NCBI GenBank assembly: GCA_037447655.1
Contig: JBBHKE010001887.1
Location: forward strand, 1 to 40,000
Reading direction: 5' to 3'
Length of the DNA: 40,000 bases
Origin: Zygnema cylindricum
Lineage: Eukaryota > Streptophyta > Zygnematophyceae > Zygnematales > Zygnemataceae
The translations under genes and the position numbers were made by a program. Each line of letters starts with the position of its first letter. Position 1 is the first letter of the stretch. The notes beneath the pieces are model-generated. The model did no database searches and had not been told where the DNA came from. It worked only from the letters and a program-made list of their open reading frames with translations. This document shows, piece by piece, positions 31,296 to 39,937 of this stretch.

Positions 31296-34200
31296 GCTTA
31301 CTTGCTTTTTGCTTGCTTACTTGCTTACTTACTTACTTTCTTGCTTGCTTACTTGCTTACTTACTTACATACTTGCTTGCTTGCTTACTTTCTTACTTTC
31401 TTGCTTGCTTACTTGCTTACTTACATACTTGCTTGCTTGCTTACTTACTTACTTACATACTTGCTTGCTTGCTTACTTACTTACTTACTTGCTAACTTAC
31501 TTGCTTGCTTACTTACTTACTTACTTGCTTCTTTGCTTGCTTGCTTGCTTACTCTTTAAGTCAGTACTCGCGCACTCACTCGCTCCCCACGCACCCATCC
31601 ACCTGCCTACTACCTACTTGACTAATTTCCTTGCTTGCTTACTTACTTTACTTACTTGCTTGCTTGCTTCCATCCTTACTGGCTTCATTACTTTATGTTT
31701 TACTTTATGTGTTTATTACTATTTTTGCAGATGAAAGAAGTGGAAATGACTTTCAAGCAAAAATTGGAGGAAGTTGTTGCATCTCATGCTCAGTCAGCGA
31801 AGGAAGACCGTCAAAAGTTTTTGGATTTGCAAAATGAAATGTTGGAAAAACATCGAATGTTGGAGGAAAAGGAACAAATGTTTAAACTAGCTAGTCAATT
31901 GTGAGTATCCAAAGTTGAAAAGAATACTAACAAGTATTTATTATTAATATCGAGGAATGGTGTACCATCCATGTAAAACATGACAATCAAAAATGGTTTC
32001 TGACATGAATTATTGAATAACTTTTCAAAAACTCCTAGAGCTATTAATTGCTGTTTGTCTCTTTTCTCATTCCCCTATTCTTTTTCTTTTCGCTTGTCTC
32101 TTTTCTCTTTTCTGTTCTTTTTTCTCTTATCTTCTTCTTTTCTCTTTCTTTCACTTTCTTTCTCTTTCTCTCTTCTCTTGCCTCTCCTCTTTTTCTCTAT
32201 GTCTCCTCTTTCATTCCTCTTTCTCTTTTCTCTTTCTCTTCACTTCTTGTGTCTCTTCTCTCTTCCCTATGCCATTTTTCTCTCTTTTCCCTTCTCCCTT
32301 CTCTTTTCTCTTTCACCTTTTATCTTCTATCTTTCATCGTCTAACTTTTATCTTCTATCTTTTTTGTTGGGGGTAATCAGGGCGGATACTGCCAAAGTAC
32401 AACAGAAGAAGCTCGAAAAAGAGAGAGAACAAACCGTACAATTTCAGAAAATGTTGCAAAAACAAGAAAAAGAGTTAGCGGAAATTTCGGCAAATACAGT
32501 GAACAAGAACTGAAACTGCAACAAGAACAAGAGGCACAAACTTTGAAGGTGAGATTTTCCGAGTTGCTCGGTGTAAAAATTAAAATATACATATATATAT
32601 ATATATAAACCTGTAATACAGAAAAGGGTTTTTCTTAAGAGTTTTTTAAAACAAAAATGTGATTTGTAAGACAATCACAAATTGGCATGAAGTTTTTATG
32701 AATACATGTAATAATATTACACACATACACACACTAAAGCTGCACACTAAAGATGTTTTCTTTGGCAATTCATTAAAAACGAGCGTTTCCAAAACTGTGG
32801 TTTTTTGAAAGATAGTGGAACTTTATGTAGGTTTTTATGAATTTATTCATAATTTGTTTATAAGGTTTGTTATAAAACAATTACAAATTTGAAAGTATTG
32901 AATGTTATTAGTGTTAGTGTTGCATATCAAACAGGTTTTCATTCAAAATTATGGGCTTTGGTATCTGTACAATACTGGACAATCTATAGTTATCAATTAA
33001 ACAAGTTTTCGATTCGATTTGAAGTTTGTTTTTTGTCGATTACCTTTTTGACGGTGGTAACTTAAAGTACCTGACTCCCTGCCCATTGTTATTAGTGTTA
33101 AACCTTTTTCCCGGCAGTCAATATACTTTCTCCCATCACATAATTCTGCGAATCCAACAGTTAAATATAAAGTTAATTGCCTTTAACTGCCCGAGAAATG
33201 TTTTAACACTGTTAGTGATGGGCAGTGAAGTTTTGTTGCTTTATGACGTTTCACATGTACTTTTTATTTGTGCATGAATCAATGCCTCGTACTTTCATGC
33301 AAAAATAGGGAAAAATATGTAGCGATCAAAAAGTACATATGTACAAGGCAGTCTCTGCATTTTGTTCTTAAATTATCGAAAAGCAAAGATTGAGAAAATT
33401 GACTTCTGTACTGATGATGTCCAATATATCACCATTTTGCTCTGAAACTGTTATTGCGGCGAATACTGAGACTCTCTTAATATGCAAAACCGAAAACCAA
33501 CGGTTTCAGTTAGACACACAACACCATTTAAGAATTTCAAATGAACATTGTTTTTTCTTTTTCTATTTGGGGTCGATGTAATCTTCCAGCTAAATAAAGC
33601 ATTCAGAAGTTCTTTTAAATTTTCAATATGGATAAAGAAGTTCGTCTCAAAAGATTTATGGCTTTTTTAACCTTTTTAGATTGAATATTGAACTTAACTA
33701 CTGACTATTACTAACTGTCGAAACTCTTTAGTAGTTAATCGTATGGCTAAAAAGAAGAAAGCATTCATTTTTCATACAGCAATGGGTGATTTTTTTTTTT
33801 TTTGAGGTATTTTATATGTATGAAATCTACGGATACATCCATATCGTTGATATCGCGATATTGGTATTGATATATTTCTCGATAATCAGTCTTTCGATTT
33901 ATCACGTCTATATATCGCATTTCAATATACTTTAAAGAATTATATGTCAACTATCGGCTAAAAACATTCAATATGCAACACTAAAATTTTTGTTACAGAA
34001 CCTTTTTTAAACTTTTTCTAACCAGTTTTTGAAATATACTCTGGTTGAGGAACGCTCTTAAACTTCTTCCTAGGAATTCTCAGAAAGAAAGAAATTGTGA
34101 TCAAGGAACCTTTTTAAACTTTTCCTAATTAGTTTTTGGAAAGAAATTGGAGTTGAGGGCGACAGATAAAAGAGGAAAGAGAGAGGGTCATTGCAGAATA

Positions 34201-34941
34201 TAAGGAAAAATCTGAAAAAGAGAATGAAAAAATTCGAATGGAACTGGCACAAAGACAGGAGGAGCGTGACAATGTGAGGCCTCCCCTCCCCCTCCCCCTC
34301 CCTCCCTCCCTCCTCCCTCCCCTCTGCACTTCTTCTTTTCCTCTTCATCTTTCGCTTCTCTAATTTTTTGTTTTCGGTTTTTTTTTCGTTTCGGTTTTTT
34401 TGGAAAGCAACTAAAGATGTTTTGTTTATATGCTCAAAAATATTTCAACTTCATACCTTTTTGATTTTTGGGTTTTTTTTTTTGAGGTTCTGTTTTTTGA
34501 GGTTTTGTTTTTTGAGGTTTTGTTTTTTGGGGTTTTTGTTTTTTGAGGTTTTGTTTTTTGGGGTTTTGTTTTTGGGGTTTTCAGTTTTTCGATTTTTGTT
34601 TTACAATGTTTGTTCTTAAGGGGTTCTTCCTCTCTCGTTTTGTTTTTTGAGGATTTTGTTTTTGGGGTTTTTGGTTTTTCGATTTTCGTTTTTACGATGC
34701 TTGTTCTTAAGGGTTTGATTTCCTAACTCCCTTTTTGTTTTTTGGGGTTGTGGGGAAGGAACAGGAATGTATTATTTGTTTTGAACAATTTGATACCGGA
34801 GAACATCATCGTACGGCTTTCCCTTGTGGTCACACCCAAACTTGTCATCAATGCGCAAAACAACTCATGAAAAACAAAAAAGGATGTCCAAATTGTAGAA
34901 AAAAACTCGGAAAAGCTCAACCTTTGAAATTGTACTTGTAA
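26000..34941 (+). CDS. SGS3-like protein: zf-XS, XS, coiled coil and C-terminal RING (8 exons)
   Basis: Exons: 26000-27035, 27937-28042, 29837-30360, 30629-30736, 31731-31900, 32381-32548, 34166-34273, 34759-34941. All introns are GT-AG and all junction phases agree. The product would be about 801 residues after allowing for one missing base in each of three places: near 26290-26312, near 26600-26620 (exon 1), and near 32490-32495 (exon 6). In order: Ser/Asn/Pro-rich disordered N-terminus with an acidic stretch (about 1-335); C2H2 zf-XS (C341, C344, H357, H370); XS RNA-binding domain (about 404-535); coiled coil (about 557-741); C3HC4 RING (745-787). In plants SGS3 binds and stabilises RNA for RDR6 in siRNA production, while FDM/IDN2 relatives act in RNA-directed DNA methylation and end in XH. 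This protein ends in a RING instead, so a ubiquitin-ligase role is inferred. The breaks could be sequence errors or early decay. Confidence 0.85.
26180..26480 (+). repeat. CCCTAA-type repeat coding for Asn-Pro runs in exon 1
   Basis: Degenerate CCTAAC/CCCTAA hexamers run for about 300 bp within exon 1. In the gene frame they encode Asn-Pro and Ser-Asn-Pro repeats; in other frames Thr-Leu runs. One of the frame breaks falls inside the array near 26290-26312. Interspersed variant codons (CAC, GAC, CGA, CGT) keep the Asn/Pro/Ser character, as expected for protein-level selection and not for a telomere insert. Confidence 0.7.
27180..27650 (+). repeat. Long pyrimidine (CT) tract in intron 1 of the SGS3-like gene
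   Basis: About 470 bp are nearly pure C and T, built from CCCTCTC and CTTCCT words, opposite a purine-rich patch at 27037-27110. The resulting Pro/Ser/Leu open frames are artefacts of composition. Long T runs follow (27725-27850) before the acceptor at 27936. Confidence 0.85.
28065..28276. mobile_element. MITE-like element in intron 2 (212 bp)
   Basis: Left end CCACGACTATCGTTATTAGA, right end CTCTAATAGCAATGAAAGGTGTA-type. The left terminus is eroded. It abuts the next element, and the two share the TA at 28275-28276. Confidence 0.65.
28275..28448. mobile_element. MITE-like element, subfamily 4, in intron 2 (174 bp)
   Basis: Ends TACACGGCCCATCACTATTA and GCTAATAACGATTCGCGGTGTA-type. The interior, including GAGACGTGGCAGATTATGG and ATTTTGAGGTGCCGATATAG, is the reverse complement of 20131-20332. 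Confidence 0.82.
28911..29127. mobile_element. MITE-like element, subfamily 2, in intron 2 (217 bp)
   Basis: TACTCCACTAATCTTTATTA and TAATGATTAGCGGTGTA form the ends. CCGTGCACACTTGTCGGAT and GACGAGTGTGCACGGATAAA match the interior inverted pair of the copies at 16173 and 25602. Confidence 0.82.
29223..29410. repeat. AACTATAT 8-bp minisatellite in intron 2
   Basis: AACTATAT-type units repeat more than a dozen times with variants such as AACTAAAT and GACTATAC. The flanks from 29160 show older, more degraded copies. Confidence 0.75.
29837..30360 (+). other. XS-domain exon of the SGS3-like gene
   Basis: One 524-nt exon encodes the whole XS domain. It contains EDIVWPPVVIVENT, the GLGNQEIQDLF block, the KGHMGVNFLQF block, the GGYLQAVKLQEEM helix, GRKEW, then ILYAYMATQEDMERLD and KHWKMESYVKMV. 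These match the XS family pattern in order and spacing (VWPP.vvi.NT, G.GN.EL...F, GH.G...F, GY..A..L, LYGYLA...D...LD). The exon has no stop or frame break. The preceding exon supplies zf-XS (CPVCKQ...LLQHA-like AMLQHAN...LEHSGFALAL). Confidence 0.9.
30456..30566 (+). repeat. Purine (GA/GGGGA) tract in intron 3
   Basis: About 110 bp of G-rich purine sequence follow the XS exon. The open frame running from the exon through it is not coding, because the exon 3 donor CAG|GTATAC at 30360 lies before it. Confidence 0.7.
30770..30940 (+). repeat. TTTTTAGGG-type degenerate repeat in intron 4
   Basis: Irregular units such as GGTTTTTTAGGG, TTTTTAGGG and GGGTTTTAC recur, resembling plant-type telomere repeats (TTTAGGG) but of variable length. 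They start just after the donor of exon 4. Confidence 0.55.
31255..31690 (+). repeat. CTTA/CTTG tetranucleotide repeat in intron 4
   Basis: Around 430 bp of alternating CTTA, CTTG and CTTT tetramers. Open frames of Leu, Tyr, Thr and Ala across it look like membrane proteins but are artefacts. Exon 5 begins at 31731 after ATTTTTGCAG. Confidence 0.9.
33079..33225. mobile_element. MITE-like element in intron 6 (147 bp)
   Basis: CTGCCCATTGTTATTAGTGT and CACTGTTAGTGATGGGCAG are inverted ends around an AT-rich core. The ATTAGTGTTAA subterminal word is shared with the other elements, but the outermost bases differ (CTGCCCAT in place of TACACCG). Confidence 0.65.
34480..34720 (+). repeat. GAGGTTTTGTTTTTT tandem repeat in intron 7
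   Basis: Units of about 16-22 bp built on GAGGTTTTGTTTTTTG and GGGGTTTTTGTTTTT recur until shortly before the RING exon acceptor. Frames across it give Phe/Leu-rich artefacts. Confidence 0.75.
34759..34941 (+). other. RING-finger terminal exon of the SGS3-like gene
   Basis: The exon encodes 60 residues with all eight ligands of a C3HC4 RING: C-x2-C (CIIC), 15 residues, C-x-H (CGH), x3, C-x2-C (CHQC), 10 residues, C-x2-C (CPNC), followed by a short basic tail and TAA. The 3' splice site is AAG|GAACAG or CAG|GAATG; both keep phase 0 after the coiled-coil exon ending at 34273. A short separate RING gene is the alternative, but it would need a promoter and start inside a T-rich repeat, and the phase agreement favours one gene. 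Confidence 0.8.
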
Positions 34942-34979
34942 TGATGACGTTGTTTGTAACCCACGAGGTTTTTTTACAA

Positions 34980-35285
34980 GGATGGTTTTTTTTTTGAGGT
35001 TTTTTTACGACGAGGGTTTTCTTTTTGGAAGATAATTTTTGGAGGATATTTTTTGGAGGACGTTTTTTGAAGGACGACGAGGGTTTTTTTTTCTGGAAGA
35101 TATTTTACGACAAGGGTTTTTTTTTTGGAGGATATTTTACGACGAGGTCTTTTTTTTTGGAAGATGTTTTACGAGGGTTTTGTTTTTGGAAGATGTTTTA
35201 CGAGGAGGGTTGGTTTTTTTTTTGGAGAATATTTTTGTAGTTAGTGAAATCGAGATTTTTTTAGGAGGATGTTTTTGGGGTTTTG
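34980..35285 (+). repeat. ~34-bp minisatellite 3' of the SGS3-like gene
   Basis: About eight units with the pattern TTTTTTTGGAAGATATTTT, then ACGACGAGGG, starting 40 bp after the stop codon. Units vary between 25 and 38 bp. They would form the 3' UTR if the poly(A) signal at 35384 is used. Confidence 0.75.
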
Positions 35286-35383
35286 AGTGAAATTGAGAGG
35301 TTTTGAAAACATGTGGAGACAAAAATATTTCGCCATTTTTTTTTGTGGGAGTAGAAGAATCGAGAGGTTCATCGTAGGAATTA

Positions 35384-35389
35384 AATAAA
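35384..35389 (+). promoter_or_regulatory. Possible polyadenylation signal AATAAA
   Basis: AATAAA lies 443 bp after the RING stop codon and just before the CCCT repeat. It is a plausible transcript end, but untested. Confidence 0.35.
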
Positions 35390-35426
35390 CCTTTTCACAC
35401 TTCAAGGGAAAAGGGAAGAAGGAACC

Positions 35427-35515
35427 CTCCCTCCCTCCCTCCCTCCCTCCCTCCTCCCCTCCTTTCCTCCCTCCCTCCTCCCCTCCTTTCCTCCCTCCCT
35501 CCCTCATTTTTCTCC
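35427..35515. repeat. CCCT tetranucleotide repeat
   Basis: TCCC units repeat with TCCTCCCC and TTTCC interruptions. A similar short block stands at 34280-34322, after the exon 7 donor. Confidence 0.8.
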
Positions 35516-35545
35516 TCTTTTTTTTTCTTCCCTTTTTCCTTCAAG

Positions 35546-35720
35546 GGACTCAAGAAGAAGGAGAGTAAGAAGGATAAAAATGAGAAGAATAAGAAGGAGA
35601 AGAATGAGAAGGAGAAGAAATGAGGAGAAGAATAAAAAAAAGAATAGTAAAAGCAAAAAAATAAAGAGGAGAAGAAAGACAGAGAAGGAAAAAGGGGAAA
35701 ATGGGGAATCTGTATAGTCT
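35546..35720 (+). repeat. Purine-rich AAGAAGGAGAA tract with a Lys/Glu mini-frame
   Basis: After a pyrimidine tract ending TTCCTTCAAG, the segment 35546-35623 reads as 25 Lys/Glu/Asn-rich codons and a TGA. It could be an alternative terminal exon, but the same purine words continue past the stop to about 35700, which favours a simple repeat. Confidence 0.4.
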
Positions 35721-35889
35721 AGAATTCCCGAGCTTCAAAGTTTTGAATTTTTTTAGACTTGTCGAGATGATGAGGACGAGAGAAAGATAAGGAGAGGAGG
35801 GAAGGAGAGAGAAAAAAAAAGGAGATAAGGAGAGGAGAGGAGTGGAGAGGGAGAGGGAGAGGGACAGGAAGATTGTGGTGTAGAACAAA

Positions 35890-37899
35890 AAAGGATTTCA
35901 AGATATGGTCGTCCTTTTGATTTTGTTTTCAAGGATTGTCAATTTTACTCATAGCCGAAAAAAAAAAGAAACGTAAAACTTAAAATACATAAAACGTAAT
36001 TCAATTTTTTCTATAGATATAACTTTTTGAGTAGGTGGTTTTGACTTACTTTCTACAAGAATAAATAGTCTAAGCAAAGAGAAATCGAAAGATTTACTTT
36101 CTAATGAAAAGAAAGAAATTTGATTACTTTCCTTTTTTTTTTTTTTCGGTCAATGAATCGGCAGATAAAATCTTCTGAAAAACTACCGTTTACATGCTTC
36201 AAAAAATGAGAAAAAAGAACATGATCTTGCCATTGTGAAAAAAAAAATAATAATAATAAAAATAATAATAATAATAAATAAAATGGGGCTTTATCAAAAA
36301 GCTGATGGATAATATCCTAAAACCATATCCTATATAATAATATTTATTAGATATCCTATAATTATTATCCTGAGGTTCTGCTCTACCTCTGATTGTTTGT
36401 GGGTTCGGTTTTTTTTACGAAATATTGTTTTAAACTACATTTATTTCAACTCTACATTCCGTTTTGATGTCTCCTTTCAGATCTAATTTCTTCGATGCGT
36501 TTCGTCGATAAATAAGCTTTGGTAGATGAAATTTCCCTCCCTCCTCTCCCTTCTCCTCCCTGCCTTGGGAGGCTTAATAATAATAATAATAGTAATAATA
36601 ATTGCTGGTGTGTAATAGACACGATAATAATATATAACTGGGAAATATAAAGACTTCTTTATTATTTATTATGTTTTTCTTATTTGTATAGAGCTTCAAG
36701 GTATCCTCGACATAGTAAACATCTAAATCAAGAATCAGTGTCTGTTTATAATAGTACTGCTTTCCATAATAATGATACTATAACAATAAATAGTAATTTT
36801 TATTCTTTAATAATAATAAATAATGATTCTAGCAACATTCTTTAGAAAAAGAGCGAAAAAATAATATCTTACTTAACACCAGAGACATCCCCTATAAAAT
36901 AATAATACACCATAAACTTCATAAAATATTAATGATAATAATGATGAGATCAGAACCCATCTAGATACAAACGAGACATTTTTTTTCAATAATAATAATA
37001 TTGATAATAACCATAAAATTTATTAACATGAACATTTTCTTTTCCGCAAATCATCGAAAACCTTTGTTAGAGCAATTTGCAGCCACCGAAGTACAAATAA
37101 AAAATGAAAACTTAAAAACGCAAATAAAACAAATTTTTTTAGTTCCCGTTTTCCATTTTCCTATTTCAATTTTTTTTTTTTTTTTTTCAAGAAACAAAAA
37201 AAAACCCCAAAAATGGATTAACCATCCAGGAAAAAACCAAACCAAAAACCGTAGCCAAAACTGAAAAAAAAAAAAACAAAAAAAAAAAAAATCCAAAACA
37301 AGAAAAAAAGCAAAAACTAAAACCTGTCTTGCTGAATCAATAGAAGAAAAAAAGTTGCAAAAAGTTAAAAAAAAAAAAACATCATCGGACCTGGCAGAAA
37401 ACTGATCTAAAACCAAAACAAAAATAGTAATAAGAATTAAAAAAAAAAAAAAAGCCAAAAAAAAACATAAAAAGTAACAAGAAAATTTTAAATGGAAAAG
37501 TAAAAGAAAAGAAAAAGCAACAAAAAAAAATTAACATAAAATATGCAATATTTTTGTTAATAAAAACTTGTTTTAATAAAATGTAGATGTAAAATAAATT
37601 GTTAACTAACATCCAAAAATTACAAAAAAAAAAAAAATGCAAAATGCTTAGAAGAAAAAAAAAAAAAAAAAAAAAGCAAAGTGCCCCGAAAAAAAAAAAA
37701 AAGCAAAGTGCCCCGAAAAGAAAAAAAAAAAGTAAAATTAAATGGTGAAATATAAACTTTCATAATTATCTCTCAACGATAAAAAAACGTACTAATTTTC
37801 AACAAAACCACTTCCTCCCTCCCTTTCCCCCCCATAAAAAAGATAAGTTTCAAGGCTATATTCCAATATACTGAGAATAAACTTCAATTTTTTAACAAA
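35890..37899. other. AT-rich intergenic region between convergent genes
   Basis: Poly(A)/poly(T) runs, AAT trinucleotide patches (36241-36285, 36575-36602) and long A-rich stretches near 37260-37740 dominate. No exon is supported. The plus-strand SGS3-like gene and the minus-strand CBSX gene both terminate towards this region. Confidence 0.5.
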
Positions 37900-38050
37900 A
37901 AATCCCAATTTTTTTCGCAACTCTCTCAAATTTCTAAAATTCCTCTCAAAAATTTTGAAACTCCTCTCAAATTTTTCGAAATTCTTTGAAATTTTCTCCT
38001 CGCAAATTTTCTGAAATTCCTCTCAAATTTTTCAAAACTTCTCTCACATT
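37900..38050 (-). repeat. ~22-bp CTCTCAAATTTTTCGAAATT tandem repeat at the CBSX 3' end
   Basis: About six units of CTCTCAAATTTT plus a GAAATTC-like word end at the CBSX stop codon (38044). Read on the minus strand they would lie in the 3' UTR. Confidence 0.7.
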
Positions 38051-39916
38051 TTGTTTTCATCTGCCTCGAGCTTTTTTTTCATTTCTAGAGCAGCTTGGAC
38101 AACATTTCCTCGAGTCAAAATACCTACCTGTGAAAACAAATTAAAAAAAAAAAAACAAATATATGAATATGAATATGAATACATAAAGAAACAAATATAT
38201 AATACATATATATATATAAGAACTAAGTAAAACATCGAAACCAAGAGACAAAGGAAAAAATAAATAAAGAAAGAACAAAAGAAAAATATGAAGATACAAA
38301 GAAACAGAGAAAAACAAAACAAGGAAAAAAAAGAAACAAGAGAATCAAAGAAATAAAGAAACAAAGAAACGAAGAAACAAAAACAACATAGAAACAAAAA
38401 CGAAGAAACAAAGAAACAAAGGAACAAAAAAACAAAGAAATAAAGAAACACCAAAACAAAGACTTGAAGAAACGACGAAACAAAGAAAAAAAATAAAAAA
38501 AATACGAAGACAAAAAAAAACCACTATTGGTGAAACCTTAACAGTACCAAAGAATGATCAACTAATGATGTCGAAGGATACAAAAAGTACAAAAGGTACA
38601 AAAAGCATAAAGGTACAAAAGTACAAAAAAAAACGTGCCAGAGTAAACAAAATGTAGTAAAGAAAATGACAAACAAAAAGGTGCCTAAAAAAAAAAAAAA
38701 AAAAAACCTTAAAAATTTTCATTCTCATCCACAACTGGAAGTCGTCGAAACCTTGAGTCAAGAAGAAGTCTGGAGTCCAAAAAAAAACAATAAAAAATCG
38801 ATTTTTTTCAATTCCCATATTTTACTTCAAAAATAAAATAAAATAAAACAGTCCAAAAAGTTTTTTTCAATTCCCCATATTTACTTCAAGAATAGAAAAA
38901 ATAGTCCAAAATATTTCATTCAAGTTTAAACAAAAAAAGGATAAAAAAAAAACAATCCATCTTGTCAAAAAACATAAAAAAAGCAATTTTCACAAATCCC
39001 ATTTCTAACCTTGAAAAAAAAACAAAATCACATTGGAAAAAAAAAATCATTAAAAAAAAAGCACGTTGAAATAAACCATCAGAATACCATTTTGTTAACC
39101 GAAAGAAGAATATCGCGGGGAAGGGGCGAGGGGAGGAGGGGGGGGGGGGGGGGAAAGAGGGAAAAAAAAGTAGTGAAAAAAATTAGGAAAAAAAGAGCAA
39201 TCGGAAGAGGAAATAAAAGGGAAAAAAATGGAAAAAAAAAGGGGAAAAGAAATGGGGAAAAAAGGGGAAAAAAGGGGGAAAAAAGGGGAAAAAAACAGAG
39301 GAAAGAAAATAAAAAAACTGACCTAGCGGCATCTTCAAGATTGGTAAGAGGTCGAACCACAAGAGGAGAGGGAGTCATCACATCTCCCACCGTTTTCCCT
39401 CGAGTCTTTATTAAAAGTTTTTGTATCTCCTTAAAGGCCTGAAAACTCAAACCACCACATTTTCCTTCTTTTTTAATCCACACTCTTTTAAACAGGTTTT
39501 TCTTTTTCACAAATTTTCTTCACAATGTTTTTACCTTCTTCACATTTACTCTCTTCTTTCCTTTCTAAATACAAATACTTCCTGAAACTCCTTCAAAGCC
39601 TGAAACACTCAAACCACCGCATATTTCATTCTTAATCCACTTTCTTATATACAGTTTTTATTTTCTTTTTAAGAGATTTTCTTTATACATGTTTTATCTT
39701 CATTATGATTACTTTCTTCTTTCCTTTATTTCAAAAACAAATACTTTCTAAATCTCCTTAAAAGCCTGAAAACTAATACCGTTACATTTCCTTCAGTTTT
39801 AAGAAAAAGGGAGAGGAAAAAGAAAAAAAATGGAAAAAGAAAAAAAAAAAGGGAAATGCAAACCTTCCATGTGGAGGAAGCTTCTGGGAACAATCCTTTC
39901 TCGGGATTCTGTTTTC
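38044..39916 (-). CDS. CBSX-type CBS-domain protein, C-terminal part, 4 exons, 5' end off window
   Basis: Exons in transcript order: 39864-39916, 39323-39438, 38708-38769 (end uncertain), 38044-38127. They encode the LFPEASSTWK linker, AFKEIQKLLIKT, then the CBS domain VGDVMTPSPLVV, NLEDAA, FRRLPVVDENENF and VGILTRGNVVQAAL, with a charged tail and TGA. The order matches plant CBSX1/CBSX2, small paired-CBS proteins of plastids or mitochondria that bind adenosine nucleotides and regulate thioredoxins. The first CBS domain and any transit peptide would lie right of position 40000. Splice sites are clear except after the third exon: with donor AAG|GTTTTT a TAA falls in frame just before it, unless one T of the run at 38711-38715 is surplus. 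Introns are full of A-rich repeats. Confidence 0.85.
38230..38480. repeat. AAAGAAAC-type minisatellite in the last CBSX intron
   Basis: Units such as AAAGAAAC, AAAGAAAT and GAAGAAAC repeat for about 250 bp. The opposite-strand Phe/Leu/Ser frames are composition artefacts. Confidence 0.75.
39120..39310. repeat. G-run and GGGGAAAA tract in a CBSX intron
   Basis: A run of about 16 Gs near 39138-39154 is followed by GGGAAAAAA repeats. On the gene strand this is a pyrimidine tract of C and T runs, just downstream of the donor at 39322. Confidence 0.75.
39427..39780 (-). repeat. ~163-bp tandem duplication carrying a CBSX 3' splice site
   Basis: CTCCTTAAAGGCCTGAAAAC at 39427, CTCCTTCAAAGCCTGAAAC at 39588 and CTCCTTAAAAGCCTGAAAAC at 39754 start successive units, followed by related T/C-rich sequence (CTTTCTAAATACAAATACTT). 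On the minus strand each unit holds TTTCAG|GC plus the first bases of the exon. Only the unit at 39427 continues as an open, conserved exon; the others hit stops or lose the CBSX motif. Confidence 0.8.
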
Positions 39917-39937
39917 CTGTTATCAACCAACCCAAAA

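Noticed and set aside
31006-31734. 242-codon Leu/Tyr/Ala/Thr frame resembling a multi-pass membrane protein
   Set aside because: It is produced by the CTTA/CTTG repeat in intron 4. All frames of the repeat stay open, and the flanking exons splice around it.
34735-34941. A separate small RING-finger gene
   Set aside because: A 3' splice site stands directly before the RING, its phase matches the coiled-coil exon at 34166-34273, and the sequence upstream is a T-rich repeat with no promoter-like features.
39011-39442. 143-codon plus-strand Lys/Arg/Gly-rich frame
   Set aside because: It is antisense to the CBSX exon and an A/G-rich intron; the conserved motif is on the minus strand.
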